Assembly (NCBI RefSeq): GCF_018130465.1
Contig: NZ_JAFCKJ010000004.1
Span: 1 to 64,000 of the forward strand
DNA: 64,000 bases
Origin: Bradyrhizobium canariense
GTDB taxonomy: Bacteria > Pseudomonadota > Alphaproteobacteria > Rhizobiales > Xanthobacteraceae
Reading direction: 5' to 3'
Shown here: piece after piece, positions 33,356 through 41,806 of the stretch
How positions within the stretch are numbered: the first letter of the stretch is position 1
Layout of the letters: each line of letters starts with the position of its first letter
Position numbers and translations under genes: made by a program
The notes under the pieces: generated by a model
The model's database searches: none
The model's input: only the letters and a program-made list of their open reading frames with translations
Told to the model about the DNA's origin: nothing

Positions 33356-34276
33356 TCAAGCCAACTTGATGTCCCACACGCCGTCCTTGCGGCAGGCGGC
33401 GACCTCCTCGCGCAAAAGTGCGGTGACGGCGAGCGAGGCCGTCGAGGCTGGACGCTCGATCGGAGAGGCGAAAATGAGCTCGCGCGTCATCGGCTTCGAG
33501 ACGACGGCGGTTTCCAGCCGCCCGTCCGCGACCTCGCCGTGGACCGAGGACGGCGGCAAGAGCGCGAAGCCTAACCCCTCCTCGACGAGGCTCGTCAGCA
33601 CGCGGAACGAATCCGCCTCGAGCTGGACGTTGAGCTTGATCTTACGCTGCGCCGCCGCGTGCTCGATCAGCGCACGGAGGCCGTGGGAATGACTGGGCAG
33701 CACCAGCCGCTGCCGCAGCAGCCAGCCGATGTCGACGCTCTTCTTGCGCGCAAGACCGCAGCCGCGCGGGCCGACCGCGACGATGTTGTCGCGGCCGAGG
33801 CTCTCGACGTTGAGATGCAGGTCGGCGGAGCGGCCGTAGAGGATGGCGAGATCCATCTCGCCACGATGCAGCCATTCGACGAGATGGCCGCTGTAACTCT
33901 CGACGATGCGCAGCGAAATGCCGGGAAACTTTTCGACGCAGCGCCGCGCGAAGCGCGCCGAGAGCACGCAGCTCACGGTCGGAACCAGGCCGAGCACGAC
34001 CTGACCGGATGGCGGCCCCTTGGACGACTGGATGTCGTCGCGGATCTGGTCGATCTGCCGCACGATGCCCGAGGTGCGCGCGAGCAGGAGACGGCCGGCA
34101 TCCGTGAGCACCATGCCGCGGCCATTGCGGGTGAACAATTCGGCGCGCAGCTCGTGTTCCAGCAGCTTGATCTGCCGGCTGAGCGCCGGCTGCGCCACAC
34201 GCAACGTGTCGGACGCCTTGGAGAGGCTGCCGAGCTCCGCCACGCAACTGAAGGTCCTGAGTTGACGGAAATCCAT
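33356..34276 (-). CDS. LysR-family transcriptional regulator
   Basis: This protein of about 306 aa opens with the LysR winged helix, M-D-F-R-Q-L-R-T-F, then G-S-L-S-K-A-S and A-Q-P-A-L-S-R-Q-I-K-L-L-E. A substrate-binding domain follows (G-Q-V-V-L-G-L-V-P-T, G-E-M-D-L-A-I-L-Y-G). It is transcribed away from the acyl-CoA dehydrogenase operon, with 125 bp between the two start codons. This is the usual layout for a LysR activator of the divergent operon. The inducer is probably a CoA-pathway acid. ATG 34276 fits the family N-terminus; the longer start at 34324 adds 16 unmatched residues. Confidence 0.9.
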   Translation of the reverse strand: MDFRQLRTFSCVAELGSLSKASDTLRVAQPALSRQIKLLEHELRAELFTRNGRGMVLTDAGRLLLARTSGIVRQIDQIRDDIQSSKGPPSGQVVLGLVPTVSCVLSARFARRCVEKFPGISLRIVESYSGHLVEWLHRGEMDLAILYGRSADLHLNVESLGRDNIVAVGPRGCGLARKKSVDIGWLLRQRLVLPSHSHGLRALIEHAAAQRKIKLNVQLEADSFRVLTSLVEEGLGFALLPPSSVHGEVADGRLETAVVSKPMTRELIFASPIERPASTASLAVTALLREEVAACRKDGVWDIKLA

Positions 34277-34401
34277 GCTTGCCAATCCTGGAAGGCTACT
34301 CCATACGCTATAGCAAATGAGCATAGGGGGCTGGCATTGTTTTCACAACGCCAGAGGATCGGCCGGCGTTATCTTAACTGCCGCACCCAACGGGAAACGC
34401 C

Positions 34402-35571
34402 ATGAGTGAAGAACACCACACCGAAGATCACGCCGACATCCGCGAAGCCGTCGCAAAGCTCTGCGCGCAGTTTCCCGGCGAATACTGGCGCAAGCTCGAC
34501 CGTGAGATGGCCTACCCGAAGGCCTTCGTCGATGCGCTGACTGAGGCCGGTTATCTCTCGGTGCTGATCCCCGAGGAATATGGCGGCGCGGGGCTCAAGC
34601 TCTCGGCGGCTGCCGCGATCCTCGAAGAGATCCAGCGCGCAGGCTGCAACGGCGGCGGCTGCCACGCCCAGATGTACACGATGGGCACCGTGCTGCGGCA
34701 CGGCAATGACGAGCAGAAGGCAAAATATCTGCCGAAGGTCGCGAGCGGCGAATTGCGGCTGCAGGCCTTCGGCGTCACCGAGCCGACCAGCGGCACCGAC
34801 ACCACCTCGCTGAAGACTTTCGCGCGCAAGGACGGCAACGCCGGCTACATCGTCAACGGCCAGAAAATCTGGACCAGCCGCGCCGAGCATTCCGACCTGA
34901 TGCTCCTGCTGGCGCGCACCACGCCGAAGGATCAGGTCAAGAAGCGCACCGACGGCCTCTCCGTTTTCATCGTCGACATGCGTGAGGCCAAGAACAACGG
35001 CCTCGAGATCCGCCCGATCCGCACCATGATGAACCACGCCACCACCGAAGTGTTCTTTACCGACATGAAGGTGCCGGCGGAAAATCTGATCGGCGAAGAG
35101 GGCAAGGGTTTTCGCTACATTCTCTCCGGCATGAATGCCGAACGCATCTTGATCGCGGCCGAATGCGTCGGCGACGCCAAATGGTTCATCGCCAAGGCCA
35201 CCAACTACGCCAAGGAGCGCAGCGTTTTCGGCCGGCCGATCGGCCAGAACCAGGGCATCCAGTTCCCGATCGCCAAGGCCTACGCGGCGATGCGCGCGGC
35301 CGAATTGATGGTGAAGGAAGCCACGCGCAAATACGAGGCCGGGCTCGACTGCGGCGCTGAAGCCAACATGGCCAAGATGCTCGCGGCCGATGCGTCGTGG
35401 GAAGCGGCCAATGCCTGCGTTCAGACCCATGGCGGCTTCGGCTTCGCCGAGGAATACGACGTCGAACGCAAATTCCGCGAGACGCGGCTCTATCAGGTCG
35501 CGCCGATCTCGACCAACCTCGTGCTGTCCTTCATCGCCGAGCACGTCCTCGGCATGCCCCGCTCGTACTGA
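34402..35571 (+). CDS. Acyl-CoA dehydrogenase
   Basis: This 389-aa protein shows the acyl-CoA dehydrogenase order. There is an N-terminal helical domain, then F-G-V-T-E-P-T-S-G-T-D-T for FAD and substrate binding, a G-Q-K-I-W-T-S-R segment, and a C-terminal helical domain with Q-T-H-G-G-F-G-F-A-E-E-Y-D-V-E-R. It introduces a 2,3 double bond into a CoA ester with electrons passed to ETF. It is the first gene of a three-gene operon (9 and 18 bp gaps) with a CoA-transferase and a hotdog-fold hydratase, controlled probably by the divergent LysR protein. The exact substrate cannot be read from the sequence; branched-chain or dicarboxylic acids are possible. Confidence 0.92.
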   Translation: MSEEHHTEDHADIREAVAKLCAQFPGEYWRKLDREMAYPKAFVDALTEAGYLSVLIPEEYGGAGLKLSAAAAILEEIQRAGCNGGGCHAQMYTMGTVLRHGNDEQKAKYLPKVASGELRLQAFGVTEPTSGTDTTSLKTFARKDGNAGYIVNGQKIWTSRAEHSDLMLLLARTTPKDQVKKRTDGLSVFIVDMREAKNNGLEIRPIRTMMNHATTEVFFTDMKVPAENLIGEEGKGFRYILSGMNAERILIAAECVGDAKWFIAKATNYAKERSVFGRPIGQNQGIQFPIAKAYAAMRAAELMVKEATRKYEAGLDCGAEANMAKMLAADASWEAANACVQTHGGFGFAEEYDVERKFRETRLYQVAPISTNLVLSFIAEHVLGMPRSY

Positions 35572-35580
35572 GGCCGCGCC

Positions 35581-36684
35581 ATGGGAGCACTGGACGGGAT
35601 CAGGGTGATTGCGGTCGAGCAGGCGGTGGCGGCGCCATTCTGCTCGTCGCGCCTGGCGGATGCCGGCGCGGAGGTGATCAAGATCGAGCGGCCCGAGGGC
35701 GATTTCGCCCGCGGCTACGACGCGGCAGCCAAGGGCCAGAGCAGCTACTTTGTGTGGCTGAACCGTGGCAAGCAATCGGCGGTGGTCGATCTCGCCACCA
35801 AGGAAGGCTGCGCCGAGCTTGAGAAGCTGATTGCCAGCGCCGACGTGCTGATCCAGAACCTTAAGCCGGGCTCGATGGACAAGCTCGGCTTTTCGCGCGA
35901 GCGGCTATTGAAGGACTATCCCAGGCTGATCTCGTGCACGATCACCGGCTATGGCGACGAGGGCCCCTATGCGCACCGCAAGGCCTACGATCTGCTGATC
36001 CAGGCCGAGAGCGGCCTTGCCTCGATCACCGGCAATCCCGACGGCGCCTCGCGCGTCGGCATGTCGATCGTCGATGTCGCGACCGGCGCCACGGCGCATG
36101 CGGCGATCCTGGAGGCGCTGATCGGGCGCGGGCGCACCGGCAAGGGCGCCGACATCCGCATCTCCATGTTCGACGTGATGGCGGACTGGTGCACCGTGCC
36201 GCTGCTCAACTCGGAAGCCGGCAATCCGCCCAAGCGCATGGGGCTCCGCCATCCCTCGATCGCGCCCTATGGCGTGTTCACGTCCAGCGACGGCAAGGAC
36301 ATTTTGATCTCGATCCAGAGCGAGCGCGAGTGGAAGACGCTTTGCGCAAGAGTGCTGGACCAGCCGGATCTGCCCGCCGACCCCCGCGTCGCCAACATGG
36401 TCGAGCGCGTGCGCAACCGCGACTTCACCGACAAGACGGTCGCGGATGCCTTCGGCAAGATGACGCGCGATGAGCTGCTCAAGCGGCTGTCCGACGCCGA
36501 TATCGCCTTTGCCGAGGTCAACACCATGGCGGACCTCACCAACCATCCGCATCTGCGCCGCATCGAGGTCGACACGCCGCAGGGACGTGTCAGCTATCCC
36601 GCGCCGGCGCCGATCATTGTCGGCGAAACGCGCAGCTATGGTGCCGTGCCCGGCATCGGCGAACGACCGGCCAAGAAATCGTAA
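35581..36684 (+). CDS. CaiB/BaiF family CoA-transferase
   Basis: This 367-aa class III CoA-transferase begins with G-I-R-V-I-A-V-E-Q-A-V-A-A-P-F. It has the family landmarks G-A-E-V-I-K-I-E-R-P, W-L-N-R-G-K-Q-S-A-V-V-D-L, and the likely catalytic Asp in Q-N-L-K-P-G. It moves CoA between organic acids in the cytoplasm. Starting 9 bp after the dehydrogenase stop, it probably activates the acid that the dehydrogenase and hydratase then process. A second, more distant CoA-transferase lies at 54832-56037. Confidence 0.9.
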   Translation: MGALDGIRVIAVEQAVAAPFCSSRLADAGAEVIKIERPEGDFARGYDAAAKGQSSYFVWLNRGKQSAVVDLATKEGCAELEKLIASADVLIQNLKPGSMDKLGFSRERLLKDYPRLISCTITGYGDEGPYAHRKAYDLLIQAESGLASITGNPDGASRVGMSIVDVATGATAHAAILEALIGRGRTGKGADIRISMFDVMADWCTVPLLNSEAGNPPKRMGLRHPSIAPYGVFTSSDGKDILISIQSEREWKTLCARVLDQPDLPADPRVANMVERVRNRDFTDKTVADAFGKMTRDELLKRLSDADIAFAEVNTMADLTNHPHLRRIEVDTPQGRVSYPAPAPIIVGETRSYGAVPGIGERPAKKS

Positions 36685-36702
36685 TACCAAGAGCGAGGCG
36701 TC

Positions 36703-37554
36703 ATGACCGAAAAGCTCGACATCGATCATTTGCGGCAATGGATCGGCCGTAGCGAAGAGGCGACCGACACCGTCACCGCGCAGCTCGTGAAGGGTTTGCG
36801 CGCGACGCTGTTCCAGGAGGTCGGCGCGCCCAAGACCGGCGATGCGGCGCCGTTCACGGTGCACTGGTGCCTGGCGCAGCCGGTGTTTCCGATGTCGATG
36901 CTCGGCCCCGACGGCCACCCCACCCGCGGCGGCTTCCTGCCGCCGGTGCCGCTGCCGCGCCGGATGTGGGCCGGCGGCGAGATCGAGTTCCTGCAGCCCT
37001 TGCGCGTCGGCGATGAATCGACGCGGACCTCGCGCATCGCCGATGTGCAGGTGAAGACCGGCTCGACCGGCACGCTGTGCTTCGTCTCCGTCGAGCACAG
37101 CATCTCCTCGCCGCGCGGCGTCGCCATCCGCGAGCGCCAGGACATCGTCTATCGCGAGATGACGACCAACACGCCTGCGACCGCCAAGGCCCCGCCTCCG
37201 CCGCCGAAGGCGCAGCATCGCGAGACGCATGTGTCGGATCCCGTGCTGCTATTTCGGTATTCCGCGCTGACCTTCAATGGCCACCGCATCCATTACGACC
37301 GCAGCTACGTCACCGAGATCGAGGGCTATCCGGGCCTGATCTTCCACGGGCCGTTGCAGGCGACGTTCATCGTCGAGATGGCGGCGAAGCTGCGCGGCGG
37401 AAAACCGCCGAAGAAATTCACCTATCGCGGCCTGCGGCCGCTGTTCGAAGGCACGGAGTTTTCCATCAACGCCAACGACAGCGGCGAGAGCATGGAGCTG
37501 TGGACCGCGAACGCGGAGGGGCAGCCGACGATGAAGGGGACCGCGGTGTGGTAG
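36703..37554 (+). CDS. MaoC-like hotdog-fold acyl-CoA hydratase
   Basis: This 283-aa protein is a double hotdog-fold protein. The N-terminal half has P-L-P-R-R-M-W-A-G-G-E-I-E-F. The C-terminal half has F-R-Y-S-A-L-T-F-N-G-H-R-I-H-Y-D, which includes the catalytic His/Asp zone of MaoC-type hydratases. This layout is shared by itaconyl-CoA and mesaconyl-C4-CoA hydratases. Its place after a CoA-transferase and a dehydrogenase fits a route for a C5 dicarboxylate or a related acid, but the CitE-like lyase of the itaconate route is not present here. The gap to the previous gene is 18 bp. Confidence 0.85.
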   Translation: MTEKLDIDHLRQWIGRSEEATDTVTAQLVKGLRATLFQEVGAPKTGDAAPFTVHWCLAQPVFPMSMLGPDGHPTRGGFLPPVPLPRRMWAGGEIEFLQPLRVGDESTRTSRIADVQVKTGSTGTLCFVSVEHSISSPRGVAIRERQDIVYREMTTNTPATAKAPPPPPKAQHRETHVSDPVLLFRYSALTFNGHRIHYDRSYVTEIEGYPGLIFHGPLQATFIVEMAAKLRGGKPPKKFTYRGLRPLFEGTEFSINANDSGESMELWTANAEGQPTMKGTAVW

Positions 37555-37558
37555 GTTT

Positions 37559-37638
37559 GTCATTCCGGGGCATCGCAAAGCGATGAACCCGGAATCTCGA
37601 GATTCCGGGTTCGATGCTTCGCATCGCCCCGGAATGAC
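37559..37638. repeat. 80-bp intergenic palindrome (GTCATTCCGGGGC type)
   Basis: GTCATTCCGGGGC at 37559 is mirrored by GCCCCGGAATGAC ending at 37638, and the centre TCTCGAGA is itself palindromic, so the whole element folds on itself. It lies between the hydratase and benzoylformate decarboxylase genes and could end the upstream operon. Confidence 0.85.
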
Positions 37639-37670
37639 GCCACGACAATAAGCATTCGGGAACGGAAACC

Positions 37671-39293
37671 ATGGCGAAGAACGGCAAGAGCGGCAGCAAA
37701 TCCGTCACCGTGAAGCAGGCGACGCTCGACCTGCTGCGCTCCCTGGGCGTCGATCGGGTGTTCGGCAATCCCGGCTCGACCGAGCTGCCGTTCCTGAGCG
37801 ACTGGCCCGACGACATCGACTACGTGCTGGCGCTTCAGGAAGCCTCCGCGGTCGGCATGGCCGATGGTTATGCGCAGGCGACGCGCAATGCCGGCTTCGT
37901 CAATCTGCATTCGGCGGCCGGCGTCGGCAACGCGCTCGGCAACATCTATACCGCGCATCGCAACCAGACCCCGCTGGTGATCACCGCGGGCCAGCAGGCG
38001 CGCTCGATCCTGCCCTTGCAGGCGTTCCTGTATGCGGAGCGTGCGTCCGAATTCCCGCGGCCTTATGTGAAGTACAGCGTGGAGCCGGCGCGGCCCGAGG
38101 ACGTGCCGGCCGCGATCGCGCGCGCCTATTACACCGCGATGCAGCCGCCATGCGGGCCGACCTTCGTGTCGATCCCGGTCGACGACTGGGCGCATGCGGC
38201 AGCTCCCGTCGAAGCGCGCAAGGTCAGCCGCGAGATCGGGCCCGAGGCTGACGCGATGAAGGCGCTGGTCGCAGCGCTCGGTTCAGCCAGGCACCCCGCC
38301 CTCGTCGTCGGCCCCGGCGTCGATCGCGCCGGTGCGGTCGACCTGATGATGCGCGTGGCCGAGAAAGCCAGGGCCAGCGTCTGGGTCAGCCCGTTTTCGG
38401 CCCGCTGCTCGTTCCCGGAACGCCATCCCCAGTTCGCAGGCTTCCTGCATGCCTCGCCGGCGCAATTGTCGGACGCGCTGCGCGAGCACGATCTCGTCGT
38501 GGTGATCGGCGCGCCAGTGTTCACCTTCCACGTCGAAGGCCACGCCGCGATCTTCGATGGCGGCGCGACGATCTTCCAGATCACGGATGACCCGGATACC
38601 GCAGCAGTGACGCCGGTCGGAACCAGCATCATCGCGACGATGAAGCCGGCGCTCGCAATGCTGCTCGACCTCTTGCCGGAGAGCAAACGGGCCGCACCGA
38701 AGGGGCGAACGCTGCCGCCGGCCCCGCAAGCCGCCGATCCGCTTCCGGTCGAATTCCTGCTGCATTCGCTGTCGCATGCGATGCCGGATGGCGCGTCGCT
38801 GGTCGAGGAAATCCCCTCGCACCGGCCGGCGATGCAGAAGTTCATGCCGATGCGCGGCCAGGACAGTTTTTACACCATGGCAAGCGGCGGCCTCGGCTAC
38901 TCCCTGCCCGCCGCCGTGGGGATGGCGCTCGGCAAGCCAAAGCAACGGACAGTGTGCCTGATCGGCGACGGCTCGGCGATGTATTCGATCCAGGCGCTGT
39001 GGACCGCCGCGCAGCGCAAGCTGCCGCTCACCATCGTCGTCATCAACAATTCCGGCTACGGCGCGATGCGCTCGTTCAGCCAGGTGATGCAGGTAAGGAA
39101 CGTGCCGGGGTTGGAGCTGCCGGGGATCGATTTCGTCCGGCTCGCCGAGGGCATGGGTTGCCATGCGGTGCGGGTGACGAAGGCCGCAGAGTTGGGCGAG
39201 GCGCTCAAGCGCGGGATGGCATTCGAAGGGACGAGCCTCGTCGAGGTGATCGTGGATTCGGCGGTGCCGGTGCTGTACGGGCAGAAGCATTAG
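37671..39293 (+). CDS. mdlC: Benzoylformate decarboxylase
   Basis: This 540-aa ThDP enzyme keeps the residues typical of benzoylformate decarboxylase. They are Ser36 in N-P-G-S-T-E-L-P, Glu57 in L-Q-E, His80 in L-H-S-A-A-G, a His at 287 in F-T-F-H, and the ThDP motif G-D-G-S-A-M-Y ... N-N-S-G-Y. The spacing follows Pseudomonas MdlC with a 10-residue N-terminal extension. It would convert benzoylformate to benzaldehyde in mandelate breakdown, though related enzymes act on other aromatic 2-keto acids. The gene stands alone after an intergenic palindrome; no mandelate dehydrogenase is next to it. Confidence 0.87.
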   Translation: MAKNGKSGSKSVTVKQATLDLLRSLGVDRVFGNPGSTELPFLSDWPDDIDYVLALQEASAVGMADGYAQATRNAGFVNLHSAAGVGNALGNIYTAHRNQTPLVITAGQQARSILPLQAFLYAERASEFPRPYVKYSVEPARPEDVPAAIARAYYTAMQPPCGPTFVSIPVDDWAHAAAPVEARKVSREIGPEADAMKALVAALGSARHPALVVGPGVDRAGAVDLMMRVAEKARASVWVSPFSARCSFPERHPQFAGFLHASPAQLSDALREHDLVVVIGAPVFTFHVEGHAAIFDGGATIFQITDDPDTAAVTPVGTSIIATMKPALAMLLDLLPESKRAAPKGRTLPPAPQAADPLPVEFLLHSLSHAMPDGASLVEEIPSHRPAMQKFMPMRGQDSFYTMASGGLGYSLPAAVGMALGKPKQRTVCLIGDGSAMYSIQALWTAAQRKLPLTIVVINNSGYGAMRSFSQVMQVRNVPGLELPGIDFVRLAEGMGCHAVRVTKAAELGEALKRGMAFEGTSLVEVIVDSAVPVLYGQKH

Positions 39294-39315
39294 GAGCGTA
39301 TAGCGCATCCACAAC

Positions 39316-39436
39316 GTCGTCCTGGCGAAGGCCAGGACCCATTACCACGACAGACGGTTTGGCGAAGATTGGTAACCCCGACCCCGTGCCACGACTGCCC
39401 CCTGGGGTGATGGGTCCTGGCTTTCGCCAGGACGAC
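39316..39436. repeat. Intergenic palindrome (GTCGTCCTGGCGAAGGCCAG type)
   Basis: GTCGTCCTGGCGAAGGCCAG at the left end is mirrored by CTGGCTTTCGCCAGGACGAC at the right end. The same family occurs at 40788-40920 and 61163-61287. It separates convergent genes and could act as a terminator for both. Confidence 0.8.
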
Positions 39437-39465
39437 ACTGAATTTGCCGCGACAGGCAACCAAAT

Positions 39466-40242
39466 CTACGAAGCCAAAAATCCTCCATCCGCCGCCAGCA
39501 CATGCCCGACGACATACGACGACGCGTCGGACGATAGCCACACCACCGCCTCGGCCACCTCCTCCGGGCTCCCCATCCGCCGCAGCGGCAGGCCGGCGGC
39601 GACAGTTGCGACATCGCCGACCCCGGCGCGCAGCATCATGTCGGTGACGACGCGGCCGGGCGCGATGGCGTTGATGCGGATACCGCGTGGGGCGTTCTCC
39701 ATCGCAGCAGAACGCGTCAGCGAGATCGCCGCAGCTTTGGATGCAGAGTAGAGCGAGAGGCCGGGATTGGGATTGCGCACGCCGCTGACGGAGGCGTTGA
39801 CGACGATGCTGCCGCGGCCTTTCGCGAGCATGACCGGCAATTGATGGCGCAGGCACAGGAACAGCGCGCGGACATTGGTGTCGAACACGCTGTCGTAGAC
39901 ATCCGTGCCCTGCTCCTCCAGCGGCGCGCGCCGCTCCTGGAAGCCGGCATTGTTGAAGGCGACGTCGAGCCGGCCGCAGCGCTCGACCGCCGTGCCAACG
40001 AGGCGCACGACGTCGTCCTCTCGCGTGATGTCGGCCTTGATCGCGATGGCGTCCGCGCCAAGCTCGCGGCACGCAGCGGCGGCCGCCTCGATCTCGGCTT
40101 CGCGTCGGCCCGCCACGACGATCGCCTCCGCGCCTTCGGATGCCATCCGCAGCGCCGTGGCACGGCCGATGCCGCTGCCTCCGCCGGTGACGAGGCAGAC
40201 CTTGCCCCTCATCCGCTCGCCCGTCGGCAAAGATCCGGTCAT
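39466..40242 (-). CDS. Short-chain dehydrogenase/reductase
   Basis: This 258-aa classical SDR has the NAD(P) glycine motif T-G-G-G-S-G-I-G near residue 20, N-N-A-G at about 97, and the catalytic Tyr/Lys in Y-S-A-S-K near 168. The C-terminal half has I-N-A-I-A-P-G-R-V. The substrate is unknown. It is divergent from a MarR-family gene, and the 76-bp gap holds a perfect palindrome (40278-40306). This strongly suggests that the MarR protein represses this SDR. ATG 40242 follows TTGGAG. Confidence 0.9.
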   Translation of the reverse strand: MTGSLPTGERMRGKVCLVTGGGSGIGRATALRMASEGAEAIVVAGRREAEIEAAAAACRELGADAIAIKADITREDDVVRLVGTAVERCGRLDVAFNNAGFQERRAPLEEQGTDVYDSVFDTNVRALFLCLRHQLPVMLAKGRGSIVVNASVSGVRNPNPGLSLYSASKAAAISLTRSAAMENAPRGIRINAIAPGRVVTDMMLRAGVGDVATVAAGLPLRRMGSPEEVAEAVVWLSSDASSYVVGHVLAADGGFLAS

Positions 40243-40277
40243 GGCTCACTCCAAAACGCTTGCGCGCGTCGTTGCGC

Positions 40278-40306
40278 GCATATAGTTGTATGATACAACT
40301 ATATGC
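40278..40306. promoter_or_regulatory. Perfect 13+13 bp palindrome, probable MarR operator
   Basis: GCATATAGTTGTA (40278-40290), then TGA, then TACAACTATATGC (40294-40306) form a perfect inverted repeat. It lies midway between the divergent start codons of the SDR (40242) and MarR (40319) genes. It is AT-rich in GC-rich surroundings and has the size of a MarR dimer site, so it probably controls both genes. Confidence 0.8.
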
Positions 40307-40318
40307 GTGGAGTCAAGC

Positions 40319-40780
40319 ATGACCGGGCTTTCGCTGATCGACGACATTCGCGCGGCCTCGCGCCTGATGGTGCGGGAGCTCGGCTTCATGGATGCGACGG
40401 TGGCGGCATCGGACTATCCGCCGTCGGCCGTGCACACGATCCTGGAGATCGGTATCCGCGGGCCGATGAATTCGGGCGAGCTCGGCGATTTCCTGCGGCT
40501 GGAGAAATCGAGCGTCAGCCGCCTGGTGCGCAAGCTGATCGACTGCGGCGAGCTGCGGGAAACGCCGGATGAAGCCGATGCACGCAGCAAGCTGTTGTCG
40601 CTGACGGCGAAGGGCCGCCGCACGCTGGAGGCGCTGCACGCCTTTGGTCGCCAGCAGGTGAGCGGCGCCCTTGCCGCGCTGACGGAGGCCGAGCAGCGCA
40701 CGGTGCGCGAAGGAATGATGCTCTATGCGCAGGCATTGCGTCAGAGCCGCGACGAGGACGAGGCGCAGACGGCGGCGTAG
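40319..40780 (+). CDS. MarR-family transcriptional regulator
   Basis: This protein of about 153 aa has a winged helix at about 45-110. Its landmarks are G-P-M-N-S-G-E-L-G-D-F-L, L-E-K-S-S-V-S-R-L-V-R-K-L (recognition helix) and D-A-R-S-K-L-L-S-L-T-A-K-G (wing). MarR proteins bind palindromes as dimers and release them when a small phenolic or other ligand binds. The ATG at 40319 follows GTGGAG. A TTG at 40286 lies inside the operator and is not a credible start. Likely target: the divergent SDR gene and itself. Confidence 0.9.
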   Translation: MTGLSLIDDIRAASRLMVRELGFMDATVAASDYPPSAVHTILEIGIRGPMNSGELGDFLRLEKSSVSRLVRKLIDCGELRETPDEADARSKLLSLTAKGRRTLEALHAFGRQQVSGALAALTEAEQRTVREGMMLYAQALRQSRDEDEAQTAA

Positions 40781-40787
40781 CCACTGG

Positions 40788-40920
40788 TGTCGTCCCGGCG
40801 AAGGCCGGGACCCATACCGCGTTATTTATCGATAAGGCGCGGGTGTTAGTATCGAATAACTACCAACCTTCGCCAAATTTTGCCCTGTGGTTATGGGTCC
40901 CGGCCTTCGCCGGGACGACA
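40788..40920. repeat. Intergenic palindrome (TGTCGTCCCGGCGAAGGCCG type)
   Basis: TGTCGTCCCGGCGAAGGCCG at the left is mirrored by CGGCCTTCGCCGGGACGACA at the right, and the middle is AT-rich and unrelated. It shares the family of 39316-39436 and 61163-61287. Confidence 0.85.
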
Positions 40921-40961
40921 CCGATTGTTTGGCGCGAGCTTGCCACCAGCATGCCGTCAAA

Positions 40962-41756
40962 TCACGTCCCGAACTCGTCGCGCATCCTGGCCTGGATCTT
41001 GGCCATGCCGCCGATCCAGCGGTCGTAATTCTCGGTCTTCTTGCGCATGTAGCCGAGCACCTGCGGGTGCGGCAGGATCAAGAACGTCTCCTGCTCGAGG
41101 CCGGCGAGCACGTCTTTGGCGACCTGCTCGGGCGAGAGGTCACCGTCGCCGGATTGCGGGCCCTTGGGGATCGCGCGCAGCATGTTGGTGTCGACACCCT
41201 GCGGACACAGCACCGAGACACGGATGTTGTGGGCCTTGTGCGAGATCGCGAGGTTTTCGGCAAAGCCGACTGCGGCATGCTTGGTGGTGGAGTAAGCCGG
41301 ACTGCCGACTTGCGACAGCAGGCCCGCGGCCGAGATCGTGTTGAGGAAATAGCCGCCACCGCGCGCCTTCATGCGCGGAATCAGGTGCCGCGCCGCATAG
41401 ACATGCGCCATGACGTGAATAGCCCAGCTTCGCTGCCACGGCTCGTCGGACGCACCGCCGGCATTGACCGACATCGGATCGAAACCGCCGCCGATGCCGG
41501 CATTGGAGCAGAACAATTCGATCGGGCCGAACTGCCGCTCGGTCTCCTCGATGACGTGGGCGACGTCCTTTTCCTGCGCGACGTCGCATTTGAACGCCGC
41601 GCCATCCACCGTGGCAGCGACTGTCCTTGCGTTGGCGGCGTCCATGTCGGCGACGACGACCTTGGCCGCACCAGCCTTGTGAAACGCCTCGCACAGCGCC
41701 TTGCCGATGCCGTTGGCGCCGCCCGTGACGACCACGACCTTGCCGGTCACCTGCAT
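40962..41756 (-). CDS. Short-chain dehydrogenase/reductase
   Basis: This 264-aa SDR has T-G-G-A-N-G-I-G near residue 15 for NAD(P) binding, a C-S-N-A-G motif at about 87, and Y-S-T-T-K as the catalytic Tyr/Lys site near 160. It ends with a short tail, R-M-R-D-E-F-G-T. It belongs to the same broad family as the SDR at 39466 but is not a close copy. Substrate unknown. ATG 41756 follows GAGGAGAC. It lies downstream of the hemolysin III gene, same direction, about 50 bp apart. Confidence 0.9.
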   Translation of the reverse strand: MQVTGKVVVVTGGANGIGKALCEAFHKAGAAKVVVADMDAANARTVAATVDGAAFKCDVAQEKDVAHVIEETERQFGPIELFCSNAGIGGGFDPMSVNAGGASDEPWQRSWAIHVMAHVYAARHLIPRMKARGGGYFLNTISAAGLLSQVGSPAYSTTKHAAVGFAENLAISHKAHNIRVSVLCPQGVDTNMLRAIPKGPQSGDGDLSPEQVAKDVLAGLEQETFLILPHPQVLGYMRKKTENYDRWIGGMAKIQARMRDEFGT

Positions 41757-41806
41757 GCGACGTCTCCTCTTATACCGTTCCGCTTATTCCGCTTCGCGGA
41801 GCTTGC

